From NCBI GenBank assembly GCA_022573715.1, contig JACZTL010000009.1:29752-93751 (forward strand): a stretch of 64,000 bases of DNA. The letters are read 5' to 3'. The translations under genes were made by a program, and so were the position numbers. Source of the stretch: Bacteroidota bacterium (lineage in GTDB: Bacteria; Bacteroidota; Ignavibacteria; Ignavibacteriales; Ignavibacteriaceae). Numbering within the stretch: position 1 is the stretch's first letter; every line of letters starts with the position of its first letter. The notes beneath the pieces were generated by a model. The model searched no databases. It was not told the DNA's origin and saw only the letters and a list, made by a program, of their open reading frames with translations. Below, one piece after another: positions 27,757-35,328 of the stretch.

Positions 27757-28695
27757 ATGAAAACGAAAACTATATTTTGGGGTGCTTTTTTTATAACATT
27801 AGGACTGCTTTTCCTCTTGAATAATCTAGGTTCTTTAAATTACGAGTTTTATAATTTGTGGAAATTTTGGCCCGCATTCATTGTTTTGTTAGGATTAGCA
27901 TTACTTTTTAAAGGCTCTGTCTTCAAAAGTTTCTTCAGCGGATTGGCTGCTATTATTTTAGCACTTACCATTTTTGCCGGATTCAGTTCAGCAAAATATT
28001 TTTTTACTGATGAATTTAACTGGAGTGAACATGACTGGGATAATGATAATCTTGTAATTATAAGAGATAAAGAACATAAATATTCTACATTTTCTGAAGA
28101 TTATAATCCGTCCTATAAAAAAGCCAAATTATATTTTAATTCAGGTGCCGGTGCTTTTAAAATAAAGCAAACTACTAATAAATTATTCTTTGTCAATTCA
28201 GAAGGTATAAAATATAACTATAGTTTTAAAACCGAAGATGATAATTTTGCAATTATAAATTTTTGGGGGAAACATAACATTAGATGGTTCAAGAAAAACT
28301 TCAGAAATAGAACTGCTATTGAACTGAATACTAATCCCGCTTGGATATTGGACTTTGAATTGGGTGCTTGCGCAATGGATTTTGATTTAACTCCTTATGA
28401 TATTAAAGAATTAAACTTTGAGATTGGAGCGGCTTCCTTAAAACTTAAATTGGGAGTTCCCAAAGAAGAGACAAGAGTAATTATTGATGCCGGAGCTTCA
28501 TCAATAAATATTTCCATACCTCAATCAGTTGGGAGTGAAATTGATGCTGATATAAGTCTATCTTCTAAAAACTTTGAGGGATTTTATAAAATTAAAAGCG
28601 GATTGTATAGGACTCCAAATTTTAAAGAAGCAGTTAAAAAAATATACTTTAATATAGACTCCGGTGTGTCTTCTATTATTATTTCAAGAAGATAG
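27757..28695 (+). CDS. LiaF-like membrane protein with C-terminal beta domain
   Basis: A 312-residue protein. The N-terminal 90 residues hold four short membrane helices in a repeated pattern (FFITLGLLFLLNNLG, LWKFWPAFIVLLGLALLFKG) as in LiaI/LiaF-type domains. From about 120 a soluble domain with repeated short beta stretches (LNFEIGAASLKLKLG, VIIDAGASSINISIP, IDSGVSSIIISRR) resembles the LiaF/DUF4097-type beta solenoid. It follows the PspC gene by 17 bases, and its last 12 bases overlap the convergent MGMT gene. Confidence 0.82.
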   Translation: MKTKTIFWGAFFITLGLLFLLNNLGSLNYEFYNLWKFWPAFIVLLGLALLFKGSVFKSFFSGLAAIILALTIFAGFSSAKYFFTDEFNWSEHDWDNDNLVIIRDKEHKYSTFSEDYNPSYKKAKLYFNSGAGAFKIKQTTNKLFFVNSEGIKYNYSFKTEDDNFAIINFWGKHNIRWFKKNFRNRTAIELNTNPAWILDFELGACAMDFDLTPYDIKELNFEIGAASLKLKLGVPKEETRVIIDAGASSINISIPQSVGSEIDADISLSSKNFEGFYKIKSGLYRTPNFKEAVKKIYFNIDSGVSSIIISRR

Positions 28696-29052
28696 AACTT
28701 TTATTTTTTGTCTATGGGGGTTCCATAAATATTTTTCTAATATTACACAATCATTATCATCAAATTCAATCCCTTCTGATTTTAAAAGGTCTTCCATAAT
28801 TGATATTTCACCGAAATGTAATCTCCCAGTAAGAGCACCATACCTGTTCACAACTCTATGACAAGGTAAGCCCGATTCTTTTGCCCCATTTAATGCCCAC
28901 CCAACAGTACGAGCCGCAGCACGGGTTCCGCAAGCTTCTGCAATATCGCCGTAAGTTGTAACCTTTCCGTATGGAATCTTTTCTACAACTTTGTAAACTT
29001 TGTCGAAGAAAGTTTGATTATTTTTATGTCTTGTATTACTTTTCTTCTTCAA
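28684..29052 (-). CDS. MGMT-family DNA-binding/alkyltransferase-like protein
   Basis: A 122-residue protein corresponding to the C-terminal domain of O6-alkylguanine transferases only. It has IPYGKVTTYGDIAEACGT, the arginine-finger helix RTVGWALNG and the active-site PCHRVVN with Cys64. Because Cys is present, not the Trp of ATL proteins, it may be a true but minimal alkyltransferase or may act in excision-repair recognition. The frame opens at TTG 29050-29052; no ATG is available before the conserved part. Convergent 12-base overlap with the LiaF-like gene. Confidence 0.88.
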   Translation of the reverse strand: MKKKSNTRHKNNQTFFDKVYKVVEKIPYGKVTTYGDIAEACGTRAAARTVGWALNGAKESGLPCHRVVNRYGALTGRLHFGEISIMEDLLKSEGIEFDDNDCVILEKYLWNPHRQKIKVLSS

Positions 29053-29069
29053 ATTTAAATAGATTTATC

Positions 29070-29102
29070 AAAGATATCATCTTTTTAAAAGATGACATCT
29101 TT
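29070..29102. repeat. 33-bp palindrome, family also found at 43737
   Basis: AAAGAT(A)TCATCTTTT-TA-AAAAGATGACATCTTT, a near-perfect palindrome that differs by only two bases from the one at 43737-43769. Lies between prfB and the MGMT gene, where it could act as a terminator in either direction. Confidence 0.8.
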
Positions 29103-29109
29103 AAATGTT

Positions 29110-30211
29110 TTAATTTTGACTAAATTTTAATAAATACGATTTAATAAACTTATCTATACCCCCGTCCATTACTTTCTGAATGTCTGAGGTCTCTTCGTTT
29201 GTACGGTGATCTTTTACCATATTATAAGGATGAAAAACATAAGACCTTATCTGACTCCCCCATTCTATTTTCATTTTATTTTTTTCCACTTCGTCCAATT
29301 CAGCTTCCTTTTTTTCCAATTCCAATTTATAAAGTTTAGATTTTAGAAGCTTCATTGCATTCGTCCGATTTTGTAATTGAGATCTTTCGCTTTGACACGT
29401 TGCTACAGTTTTTGTTGGTAAATGTGTAATTCTGACGGCAGTCTCAACTTTGTTTACGCTCTGTCCACCTTTTCCGCCGGAACGGTAAGTGTCAATTCTT
29501 AAATCAGCAGGATTGATTTCTATTTCTATTGTGTCATCAACTTCGGGTATTACAAAAACAGATGCAAAGGAAGTGTGTCTCCTTTTATTTGAATCGAAAG
29601 GTGAAATCCTTACCAATCTATGTACACCGTTTTCAGCTTTTAAATAACCATAGGCAAATTTCCCTTCCACTTGGATTGTGGCACTTTTAATTCCGGCAGC
29701 TTCACCGTCAAGAATATCAAGCAAAGACATTTTATAATTATTCTGCTCACCCCAACGAAGATACATTCTCATAAGCATATCAGCCCAATCCTGTGCTTCA
29801 GTACCTCCAGCACCGGAGTGAATTGTTAAGATACAGTTTCTTGCATCGTCATTTCCGCTTAGCATATTTTTGAATTCGACATCTTCTATTTCCTTCAACA
29901 ATTCACCTATGTCGGAACCAATCTCTTGTGACAGAGACTCATCCTCTTCAAATTGTGCCAATTGGATAAACTCAACTATATTTTCACATTTGTTATTTAA
30001 TCCTTTCCAAAGCAGTACCCACTCTTCAAGTGATTTTATTTTTTGAAGAATTTTCTGCGCTTCTTTATGGTCGTCCCAAAACACTTCGGCAGTAGTTTGA
30101 GATTGGAGAGTTTTTATCTTTGATTCTTTTTCATCGACGTCAAAGATAACCTCGTAGTTTATCGATTCGTAGTTTATAATTTTTTAAGGTCTTTAATTCT
30201 TCGTCGTACAT
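29110..30211 (-). CDS. prfB: Peptide chain release factor 2 (programmed +1 frameshift)
   Basis: Ends translation at UGA and UAA. Translation starts at ATG 30209-30211 ([12 protein letters not shown]). After 23 codons it meets an in-frame TGA at 30140-30142 within CTT-TGA-C, preceded by CGAGGTTAT, the canonical RF2 autoregulatory site. A +1 shift continues as [13 protein letters not shown] into the main 324-residue frame. The codon-recognition motif SPF ([11 protein letters not shown]) and the catalytic GGQ ([14 protein letters not shown]) are both present. Low RF2 favours the shift and hence more RF2. Downstream of the AtuA-type pair, with 30 bases between. Confidence 0.96.
30140..30153 (-). 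promoter_or_regulatory. prfB programmed frameshift site
   Basis: On the minus strand the sequence reads AGGTTATCTTTGAC-like, with slip codon CTT, in-frame stop TGA at 30140-30142 and the following C. An AGG upstream can act as the internal Shine-Dalgarno element. The two reading frames on either side are both collinear with RF2. Confidence 0.92.
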
Positions 30212-30241
30212 AAAATAATCTCAAATTAGTTTATAAAAAAT

Positions 30242-30553
30242 TTAGATTTCTATCACAATTCTAAGCATAGCTGAGGCTAGTATTTTACCCTGTGCATCGT
30301 ATTTAAGTGAAACAGTTCCTCCGCCTCCTAAGGTGTTATGAAGTAAAAAATTAATAGCTCGTAGATTAGGTAATTCATACCTTTCAACATCACCAAAACA
30401 AATACCTTTAAAATGTTCTTTTACTCTTTCAACAGTTAAATATTTTTTAATTATTTCATATTCTTTATCACTATAGGCAATTACTCCAACATTTCCTGTA
30501 TCTCCTTTATCGCCGCTTCTTGCGTGTGCAATATCTTTTAATTTTATTTTCAT
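30242..30553 (-). CDS. AtuA-related small subunit/domain protein
   Basis: A 103-residue protein matching the small C-terminal domain found fused to, or next to, AtuA-type (DUF1446) proteins. It begins KLKDIAHARSGDKGDTGNVG, the signature of that domain, and contains FLLHNTLGGGGTVSLKYDAQGK near the end. It follows the DUF1446 gene by one base and surely works with it. The biochemical role is unknown; the Atu name comes from acyclic terpene utilisation in Pseudomonas. Confidence 0.85.
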   Translation of the reverse strand: MKIKLKDIAHARSGDKGDTGNVGVIAYSDKEYEIIKKYLTVERVKEHFKGICFGDVERYELPNLRAINFLLHNTLGGGGTVSLKYDAQGKILASAMLRIVIEI

Positions 30554-30554
30554 C

Positions 30555-31922
30555 TTATAGCTCGTAAATTTTTATTTCAGGTTTAACTAAATTTTTTGGA
30601 ATTAAAGCCGGCCAATATGCAACAACTTCACTTGGTTTTGGTCTGCCTCCGGCAAATCCGGTTACACTGGGAGGACCCGTTAAAATTAATGGGGCAATTT
30701 CTTTTCCGAACCTTTCTACAGAAGCGTAATCATTAGATCTTACTCCAATTCTTAACATGATTTCATTTATTTTATCCTCATCAATTTCGGTAGACAGCGG
30801 TCCTTGAGTTGCGTTGTAACCAACAAATTCAGTTTTAATTTCATCAAATTTTAGGTTAAGGTTTTCCAGTCTTTTTCTTAGAATTTTATCTGCTGCTTTA
30901 GCTTTAGTTAATGCTTGTGGCCACGAATAAGCTAAGGTACCTACAGCAGAATATCCGCTGGAATATGAACACGACACTTTGTAAGTAGGTGTATCCTTTT
31001 CACCTTTTACATCAAATACTTTAACTTTGTTATTTCCCAAATCTTCAAGTTTAATGGTAGTAAAATCCGCGATACAATCAGGCGTAATATAAGATTTAGG
31101 GTTACCGATCTCATATACTAATTGCTCTGCTATAGTTTCAAAAGAAATTTTTCCTCCTGTATTTTCGTGCTTTGAAATTATAACTTCACCGTTTGGATGA
31201 GCTTCTGCAATAGGGTAACCGATTTCTGCCATATTTTCAATTGATTGCCAATCCCCTAAAAAATTACCGCCTGTTGACTGTGCTCCACATTCTAAGATAT
31301 GTCCGGCTACAGTCCCGGCAGATAATAAATTATAGTCATCTATTTTCCACCCAAATTCATAAATCATTGGTGCTAATGTTAAACCGGTGTCTGTTGTTCT
31401 GCCGGTAATTACTATATCTGCTCCCTGCTTAAGTGCGTCTACTATCGGGAAAGCACCAAAATATACATTTGCACTTAGTAGTTTTTCTTTTATGATTTTA
31501 ATGGAATCACCTGTTTCCATGTTATTTAGTTCGCATCCGGATTCAATTATTTCATCAATTCTATCATTAATATCATCTCCTACTACTATCCCTATTTTCA
31601 ATTTTTCAATTCCAACTTCTTTTGCTGAATCCATAATAGCTTCTGCACAAGCAATTGGATTAACTCCACCGCCGTTTGTAATTACCTTAATATTTTTTTC
31701 TTTGCAAATAGGTAAGATCCTCTTCATCAAAGCTGGAATATCTCTCGCATAACCGAACTTAGGGTTTTTATTTTTTTGTTTTTGAAGAATAGACATTGTA
31801 ACTTCTGCCAAATAATCCATAACCAAGTAGTCAATTTCTCCTTTTGTTACTTGATTATATGGAGCATCAATCAAATCACCCCAAAACCCTTGTCCTGATG
31901 CAATACTAATTTTATCTTTCAT
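30555..31922 (-). CDS. DUF1446 / AtuA-family protein
   Basis: A 455-residue soluble protein of the acyclic-terpene-utilisation AtuA family. Family blocks are IASGQGFWGD near the N-terminus, ITNGGGVNP, VITGRTTDTGLTLAPMIYEFGW and LECGAQSTGGNF. Usually the large domain and the small KLKDIAHARSGDKGD domain are fused; here they are separate, adjacent genes. The start ATG abuts the miaA stop codon. The function outside terpene catabolism is not established. Confidence 0.87.
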   Translation of the reverse strand: MKDKISIASGQGFWGDLIDAPYNQVTKGEIDYLVMDYLAEVTMSILQKQKNKNPKFGYARDIPALMKRILPICKEKNIKVITNGGGVNPIACAEAIMDSAKEVGIEKLKIGIVVGDDINDRIDEIIESGCELNNMETGDSIKIIKEKLLSANVYFGAFPIVDALKQGADIVITGRTTDTGLTLAPMIYEFGWKIDDYNLLSAGTVAGHILECGAQSTGGNFLGDWQSIENMAEIGYPIAEAHPNGEVIISKHENTGGKISFETIAEQLVYEIGNPKSYITPDCIADFTTIKLEDLGNNKVKVFDVKGEKDTPTYKVSCSYSSGYSAVGTLAYSWPQALTKAKAADKILRKRLENLNLKFDEIKTEFVGYNATQGPLSTEIDEDKINEIMLRIGVRSNDYASVERFGKEIAPLILTGPPSVTGFAGGRPKPSEVVAYWPALIPKNLVKPEIKIYEL

Positions 31923-32846
31923 TTATTTTGCACTTTCTTGTAATAATTTATTCATAAAGATATTTAAATCTTTTTTTGAATGGATATCAACCCAGTGATT
32001 ATTTTTATTTTTTCTAAACCAAGTTAATTGTCTTTTAGCAAATCTGCGAGTATTTCTTTTTATTAATTCAATTGCTCTTTCTAAAGAAATTTCATTTTCC
32101 AAATAGGAGATAATTTCTTTATATCCAACTGTGTTTAAAGAATTAAGATTTTTTGAAAACCCTTTATTTAAGATCATCTTAACTTCATTTACAAAACCAG
32201 ATTCGATCATTTTATCAACACGCGTTTCTATATTTTTATAAAGAATTTCTCGCGGCCAATTTAACACATATTCTTCAAACTTATATTGATGTGCATCAAT
32301 TTGTTCCTTATGAAATTGACTTATTGGTTTACCTGTTAAATAATATACTTCCAAAGCACGAATTACTCTTTTCCAATAAGAAGGATGCATTTTAGCCGCA
32401 CTTTCAGGATCTACTTTCTTTAACTTATCATAGATAAACTCGTTGCCGAATTTTTCTTTTTCTAGTACTAATTTTTCTCTTAATTTCTCATCCTTACTGG
32501 GAGTCTCTACTATTCCATCTGTTAATGCTTTTATATATAAGCCCGAACCACCAACAATAATAGGTATCTTATTATTATTAAATATTTCTTCAATTCTTAA
32601 ATTAGCATCTTTTTCAAACTTGCTAACATTATAATTTGCATCAGGTTCAATTTCGCTTATAAAATGATGTTTAATCTTGTCTAATTCTGACTTTGTTGGT
32701 TTAGCCGTTCCAATATCTAAATATTTATAGATTTGTCTACTGTCGGCTGAAATTATTTCACCACCCAAAGACTTGGCAAGTTTAATTCCCAACTTCGTTT
32801 TCCCGGAACATGAAGGCCCTGCAATTACTATTATTCTTCTTTCCAC
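31923..32846 (-). CDS. miaA: tRNA dimethylallyltransferase
   Basis: Adds an isopentenyl group to A37 of tRNAs that read UNN codons. 307 residues with the P-loop GPSCSGKT (9-16), the substrate motif ISADSRQIYKYLDIGTAKP, the GGSGLYI block and TVGYKEIISYL. The start is GTG at 32844-32846, lying within the last codons of pcm and preceded by GGGAGG there, so it is translationally coupled with a 16-base overlap. Confidence 0.95.
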   Translation of the reverse strand: MERRIIVIAGPSCSGKTKLGIKLAKSLGGEIISADSRQIYKYLDIGTAKPTKSELDKIKHHFISEIEPDANYNVSKFEKDANLRIEEIFNNNKIPIIVGGSGLYIKALTDGIVETPSKDEKLREKLVLEKEKFGNEFIYDKLKKVDPESAAKMHPSYWKRVIRALEVYYLTGKPISQFHKEQIDAHQYKFEEYVLNWPREILYKNIETRVDKMIESGFVNEVKMILNKGFSKNLNSLNTVGYKEIISYLENEISLERAIELIKRNTRRFAKRQLTWFRKNKNNHWVDIHSKKDLNIFMNKLLQESAK

Positions 32847-33469
32847 CCCTCCCTACCGATTAGTGGAACAAATTTAAATTGGGGATAATCTTTTTCTGTA
32901 AATATTTCTTCGTCTTGCCTGGTAATCACCTTTAGAATTTGTGTTTCTCTGTCACCAACCGGCACAACCATTTTTCCCCCAATAGCTAACTGATTTTTTA
33001 GCTCGTATGGTACTGCTGGTGAACCCGCTGTAACTATGATACCATCAAAAGGAGCATATTCTTTCCATCCTAATGTCCCGTCACCGCATTTACAACCAAC
33101 TCTAATTCTAAGATCATCAAATAATTTTAAGGTTTTAGAATAGATGTCAAAATTTCTTTCAATGCTATAAACTTTTATGCCCATATCATAAAGTAGTGCA
33201 GCCTGGTATCCCGAACCTGTACCAATTTCGAGTACTTTAGATCTAGGTTTTAGTTCTAGTAATTGAGTCATAAAAGCAACTGTGTAAGGCTGTGATATTG
33301 TTTGTCCGTAGCCAATAGGTAAAGCTACATCTTTATAGACATAATGTTTAATCACATCAGGAATAAACTTTTCTCTTTTAATTTCTCCAATTGCTTTTAG
33401 AACGTTTTGGTCAGTTATTCCTTTTGTAATAAGTTGTTTTATTAGTGCTTTTCTATCAGATTTATACAT
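32831..33469 (-). CDS. pcm: Protein-L-isoaspartate O-methyltransferase
   Basis: Repairs isoaspartyl residues by SAM-dependent methylation. 212 residues with the family motifs LPIGYGQTISQPYTVAFMTQLL (about 50-71), the SAM site VLEIGTGSGYQAALL, GDGTLGWKEYAPFDGIIVTAG and PVGDRETQILKVI. First main gene of the pcm-miaA-DUF1446-prfB run, all on the minus strand with overlaps or tiny gaps. Confidence 0.95.
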   Translation of the reverse strand: MYKSDRKALIKQLITKGITDQNVLKAIGEIKREKFIPDVIKHYVYKDVALPIGYGQTISQPYTVAFMTQLLELKPRSKVLEIGTGSGYQAALLYDMGIKVYSIERNFDIYSKTLKLFDDLRIRVGCKCGDGTLGWKEYAPFDGIIVTAGSPAVPYELKNQLAIGGKMVVPVGDRETQILKVITRQDEEIFTEKDYPQFKFVPLIGREGWKEE

Positions 33470-33642
33470 TAATAATTAGTTTTAATAATGATCTATAAAT
33501 TAGCGATAATGCTTTTTTAATATGAAAATAAAATTTGATAACTATTATAAATATTATTTTATTAATAGAGAAATGTTCTACAATTTTAATATTTGATTGT
33601 AGTAATTATAGGTATGTGTCAGGAAATTCTTTTTGTATATTA

Positions 33643-33780
33643 TTAATTGTTTGAATTACTTTGTTTTACATGAAAACCATTCTCATCTTCCCTACCGAGT
33701 GGAGATTTTATAAGTAGAATTGTCATTGTAAGGAATGAAACCAATAAAATCACACCATAAATTATAAAAAAGATATTCAT
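33643..33780 (-). CDS. 45-residue single-span membrane peptide
   Basis: A short frame that starts at ATG 33778-33780 behind a strong GGGAGGA ribosome site 5 bases upstream. The peptide begins MNIFFIIYGVILLVSFLT, continues with one hydrophobic helix to about residue 24, then a basic/polar tail KSPLGREDENGFHVKQSN. One membrane span with the charged tail is typical of small accessory membrane peptides, but I recognise no family. The strong ribosome site and clean helix-tail layout argue that it is real. Confidence 0.55.
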   Translation of the reverse strand: MNIFFIIYGVILLVSFLTMTILLIKSPLGREDENGFHVKQSNSNN

Positions 33781-33975
33781 AAAATCCTCCCTAATATGAA
33801 TTATATCAAACAATTAGCATCCAACTATTAATGAAATGCAATTATTGTTCCATTAAAGAAATGTAATAATTTTTGAAAATTAGAAAGTTTTATTTAATTC
33901 TGAAGTCTTATTATGAGATTTATAAGAGGATTTAATTTGTTTAGAGGAAATTTATTAGAGGCGCTGGTCGGATTC

Positions 33976-33997
33976 CTCCGTAGAAGTTCCTTTTGGA
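33976..33997. repeat. 22-nt insert in tRNA-Cys copy (T-loop)
   Basis: CTCCGTAGAAGTTCC followed by TTTTGGA, with flanking tRNA bases intact on both sides. With the neighbouring bases it forms TTC(C)TCC...GGAGAA arms. Absent from the intact tRNA-Cys 400 bases away, so it is defined to the base. Confidence 0.85.
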
Positions 33998-34041
33998 GAA
34001 CCGACGAATAAAGCTTTTGCAGAGCTTCGCCTTAAACCACT

Positions 34042-34064
34042 CTTGCCCGCCTAAGGCAGGTGAA
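34042..34064. repeat. 23-nt insert in tRNA-Cys copy (D-arm)
   Basis: Begins CTTGCCCGCCTAAGGCAGG, containing CCCGCC-TAA-GGCAGG, a 6-bp palindrome with one mismatch. It replaces two bases of the intact gene at the D-stem/loop border. Confidence 0.85.
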
Positions 34065-34079
34065 GCCACAGCGTTAAAA

Positions 34080-34316
34080 TTATAATATCTTATTTAGAAA
34101 TTCTCTACCTTTGCCTGATTTGAAGAATTTTTCTCTTTTTGCTGCATCACTTCTATCTTCAAATTCTTCAAAATAAATAAGGTTAAATGGACTGCGATTT
34201 TTAGTAGATTTTACTTTCCCGCTGTTATGTTGGAGCAATCTTTTTTCTAAATTATTAGTTAGTCCAATATATCTTTTACCATCTTTTTGACTTTTTCAAA
34301 CATATACAAAATTCAT
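34080..34316 (-). pseudogene. GIY-YIG endonuclease, inactivated by an early TGA
   Basis: Reads MNFVYV-stop-KSQKDGKRYIGLTNNLEKRL and continues uninterrupted to FKSGKGREFLNKIL, 78 residue positions in all. This is the small single-domain GIY-YIG (UPF0213/URI-like) nuclease, with VYV and RYIG as the motif, Arg in NNLEKRL and Glu in LIYFEEFED. The only fault is TGA at codon 7 (34296-34298), between the two halves of the GIY-YIG motif. It sits exactly between an intact tRNA-Cys and a damaged tRNA-Cys copy, in the same orientation. Confidence 0.88.
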
Positions 34317-34363
34317 TGTAAAACATTTCAATTTAAAGAAAGGATTATATTTGAAAAATATTG

Positions 34364-34437
34364 AGGCGCCGGTCGGATTCGAACCGACGAATAAAGCTTT
34401 TGCAGAGCTTCGCCTTAAACCACTTGGCCACAGCGCC
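34364..34437 (-). tRNA. tRNA-Cys (GCA)
   Basis: Cloverleaf on the minus strand: acceptor GGCGCTG/CGGCGCC with discriminator U (typical of tRNA-Cys), D-arm GCC...GGC, anticodon stem AAGCT/AGCTT with loop CTGCAAA (anticodon GCA), a variable loop and T-arm GTCGG-TTCGAAT-CCGAC. CCA is not encoded. 18 bases downstream of tRNA-Gly, presumably co-transcribed. Confidence 0.95.
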
Positions 34438-34455
34438 AATAAGCTGTTTTAATAG

Positions 34456-34527
34456 AGCGGGAAACGGGGCTCGAACCCGCGACATTCACGTTGGCAACGT
34501 GATGCTCTACCACTGAGCTATTCCCGC
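34456..34527 (-). tRNA. tRNA-Gly (GCC)
   Basis: Cloverleaf on the minus strand: acceptor GCGGGAA/TTCCCGC with discriminator U, D-arm with AGCTCAGTGGTAGAGC, anticodon arm TCACG-TTGCCAA-CGTGA (anticodon GCC) and T-arm CGGG-TTCGAGC-CCCG. CCA is not encoded. First gene of the tRNA-Gly/tRNA-Cys pair. Confidence 0.96.
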
Positions 34528-34686
34528 ATAACTTTATTTCTATAAATAATTATATAACAGTAATTTTTAAGAGTTCAAATATAATATGAATCACCAATTG
34601 TTGCAATTATTTTAGGGTTAAAATTTTTTACAAAGATAGAATAGTTTTTTTTATTAAATTGCAACTGTTAAAAAACCCACATTTAT

Positions 34687-35328
34687 ATGCAATATTTAAT
34701 AAGTATTATAATTGGATACCTTTTAGGCTCAATACCAACAGCTTATTTTTTACTAAAAATAACAAAAGGTATTGACATTAGAAAAAGCGGCTCAGGTAAT
34801 GTAGGAGCATATAATTCGATAACTATATCCAAATCAAAATTCATAGGTCTTATTGTTTTATTAATTGATTTTTCAAAAGGTTTTTTAACAGTATATTTGA
34901 TCAATTATTTCTACCAGGACATATTCCTTTTACCTGCAATTGGAATTTGTGTTGCTGTTTTTAGTCATAATTACAATCCTTGGTTAGAATTTAAAGGCGG
35001 TAGAGGATTGGCGACCGCAGCAGGTGGGTCAGCTGCAATATTTCCATTTTTATTATTAGTTTGGTTGGCTTTATGGGTAATTTCATATTTATATAAAAAG
35101 AATATAATTATTGCTAATGTATCTGCAACTGTTCTATCTTATTTACTTGTAATTTCTACTGTTAAAATTGCTGTTAAATTTACATATCCTTCTTCAATTT
35201 CATATTTTGAGTTGATTATATTTACAACTATTCTTTTGTCTCTGATATTAATAAAACATATTATTCCATTTAAAGATGAGATTAAAAAACTAAATTTATC
35301 TGCAAGAGGAAATAATAATGCAAATTAA
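34687..35328 (+). CDS. plsY: Glycerol-3-phosphate acyltransferase (acyl-phosphate type)
   Basis: Inner-membrane enzyme that acylates glycerol-3-phosphate from acyl-phosphate, the first step of phospholipid synthesis. 213 residues with about five helices. The three PlsY motifs are visible: GSIPTAYFL with KSGSGNVGAYN (34-44), SHNYNPWLEFKGGRGLATAAGG near 95-117, and HIIPFKDEI at the C-terminus. Overlaps the HtrA gene by 11 bases. Confidence 0.95.
   Translation: MQYLISIIIGYLLGSIPTAYFLLKITKGIDIRKSGSGNVGAYNSITISKSKFIGLIVLLIDFSKGFLTVYLINYFYQDIFLLPAIGICVAVFSHNYNPWLEFKGGRGLATAAGGSAAIFPFLLLVWLALWVISYLYKKNIIIANVSATVLSYLLVISTVKIAVKFTYPSSISYFELIIFTTILLSLILIKHIIPFKDEIKKLNLSARGNNNAN

Larger units (their letters stand above)
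33959..34073 (-). pseudogene. tRNA-Cys pseudogene interrupted by two ~22-nt inserts
   Basis: Near-identical copy of the intact tRNA-Cys at 34364-34437: the shared parts differ by one base in the acceptor stem. It has lost the first two 5' bases at its junction with the GIY-YIG remnant. A 22-nt insert (33976-33997) splits the T-loop exactly between TTC and GAA. A 23-nt insert (34042-34064) replaces two bases at the D-stem/D-loop border. Both inserts have inverted-repeat character (CTCC...GGA and GCC-TAA-GGC). It cannot fold as a normal tRNA. Confidence 0.9.

Noticed and set aside
33959..34073. tRNA with introns
   Set aside because: The inserts are in the T-loop and D-arm and not the anticodon loop, and the 5' end has lost two bases, so it is a pseudogene and not an intron-containing tRNA.
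34296..34298. Selenocysteine or recoded TGA in the GIY-YIG gene
   Set aside because: The position is a hydrophobic residue in homologues and no selenocysteine insertion structure is apparent; a nonsense mutation is simpler.
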